Shown here in pieces: positions 63,944-64,000 of a DNA stretch of 64,000 nt. Under the pieces are notes generated by a model. The model was given only the letters and a program-made list of their open reading frames with translations. It was not told the DNA's origin and did no database searches. Both the position numbers and the translations under genes were made by a program. Every line of letters begins with the position of its first letter. Positions within the stretch are counted from its first letter, which is position 1. The stretch covers positions 186,001-250,000 of the forward strand of contig NC_010334.1 of assembly GCF_000019185.1 (NCBI RefSeq), read 5' to 3'. This DNA comes from Shewanella halifaxensis HAW-EB4 (GTDB lineage Bacteria; Pseudomonadota; Gammaproteobacteria; Enterobacterales; Shewanellaceae).

Positions 63944-64000
63944 TAGGAGATAGAACCTAGGTTCTATGACGTTCGCAAGCTCGTTTTTAGGACCTAGGTT
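63944..64000. repeat. Modular CCTAGG/hairpin repeat, block F (cut by window end)
   Basis: Only the left part is visible: GAACCTAGGTTC, then GACGTTCGCAAGCTCG and AGGACCTAGG. Confidence 0.75.

Overview
The window looks like a chromosomal stretch of a marine Shewanella-like gammaproteobacterium. The reasons are the gorA and prlC neighbourhood, FNR/EtrA-type boxes at nitrate genes, an HD-GYP protein, an AcrAB-type RND pump and tandem AbgT transporters, and the GC content and codon use typical of that genus. This assignment is inference from gene content. I see no rRNA, tRNA, CRISPR array, phage or transposase gene.

Layout. (1) 2-5363: a membrane protein cut by the window edge, a TiaS-like protein, a small zinc-ribbon protein, an HD-GYP c-di-GMP phosphodiesterase, a Tat-exported DJ-1/PfpI protein and a YeiH-type permease. 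(2) 5823-12787: a divergent catabolic locus. dpaL, ridA and a YheO-type regulator read left. An M24 hydrolase, a racemase-like EutA relative, an EamA permease and an M20 amidohydrolase read right. Together they resemble an amino-acid or compatible-solute salvage pathway that I cannot match to a described one. (3) 12861-13660: a gene-free array of tiny perfect hairpins. (4) 15090-33286: a dissimilatory nitrate island with narK1, narXL (leftward), narK2-narGHJI, a NifM-like prolyl isomerase, an HPP membrane protein, and a leftward nasA-like transporter, PP2C-kinase fusion and small-protein operon. (5) 33584-46494: housekeeping and accessory genes (rarD, a decayed M20 copy, an old-yellow-enzyme relative, a BCCT transporter, gorA, a beta-barrel protein, prlC, thioesterase, GST, Tag glycosylase). 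(6) 46852-64000: an RND efflux pair, yfcE, a permease with a Cys/Met/His repeat insert, two AbgT paralogs, lemA with a DUF3137 gene, a lytic transglycosylase, MATE and LysR genes, and a small lipoprotein.

How the genes work together. Nitrate enters through the NarK proteins, NarGHI reduces it at the inner membrane, NarJ and possibly the NifM-like isomerase assist assembly, and NarX/NarL sense nitrate. The kinase/phosphatase fusion next to nasA suggests an extra, poorly understood control layer. The catabolic locus ends in DpaL and RidA, which fit release of ammonia and clean-up of 2-aminoacrylate. An 18-bp palindrome upstream of it recurs almost unchanged upstream of the BCCT transporter at 36693, hinting at common control.

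The most unusual signal is non-coding. Six intergenic blocks (near 5.5, 51.3, 53.8, 56.0, 63.5 and 64.0 kb) carry a modular repeat built from CCTAGG-rich spacers and short hairpins. The hairpins have conserved stems and changing three-base loops. The 12.9-13.7 kb array uses the same hairpin style with different stems.
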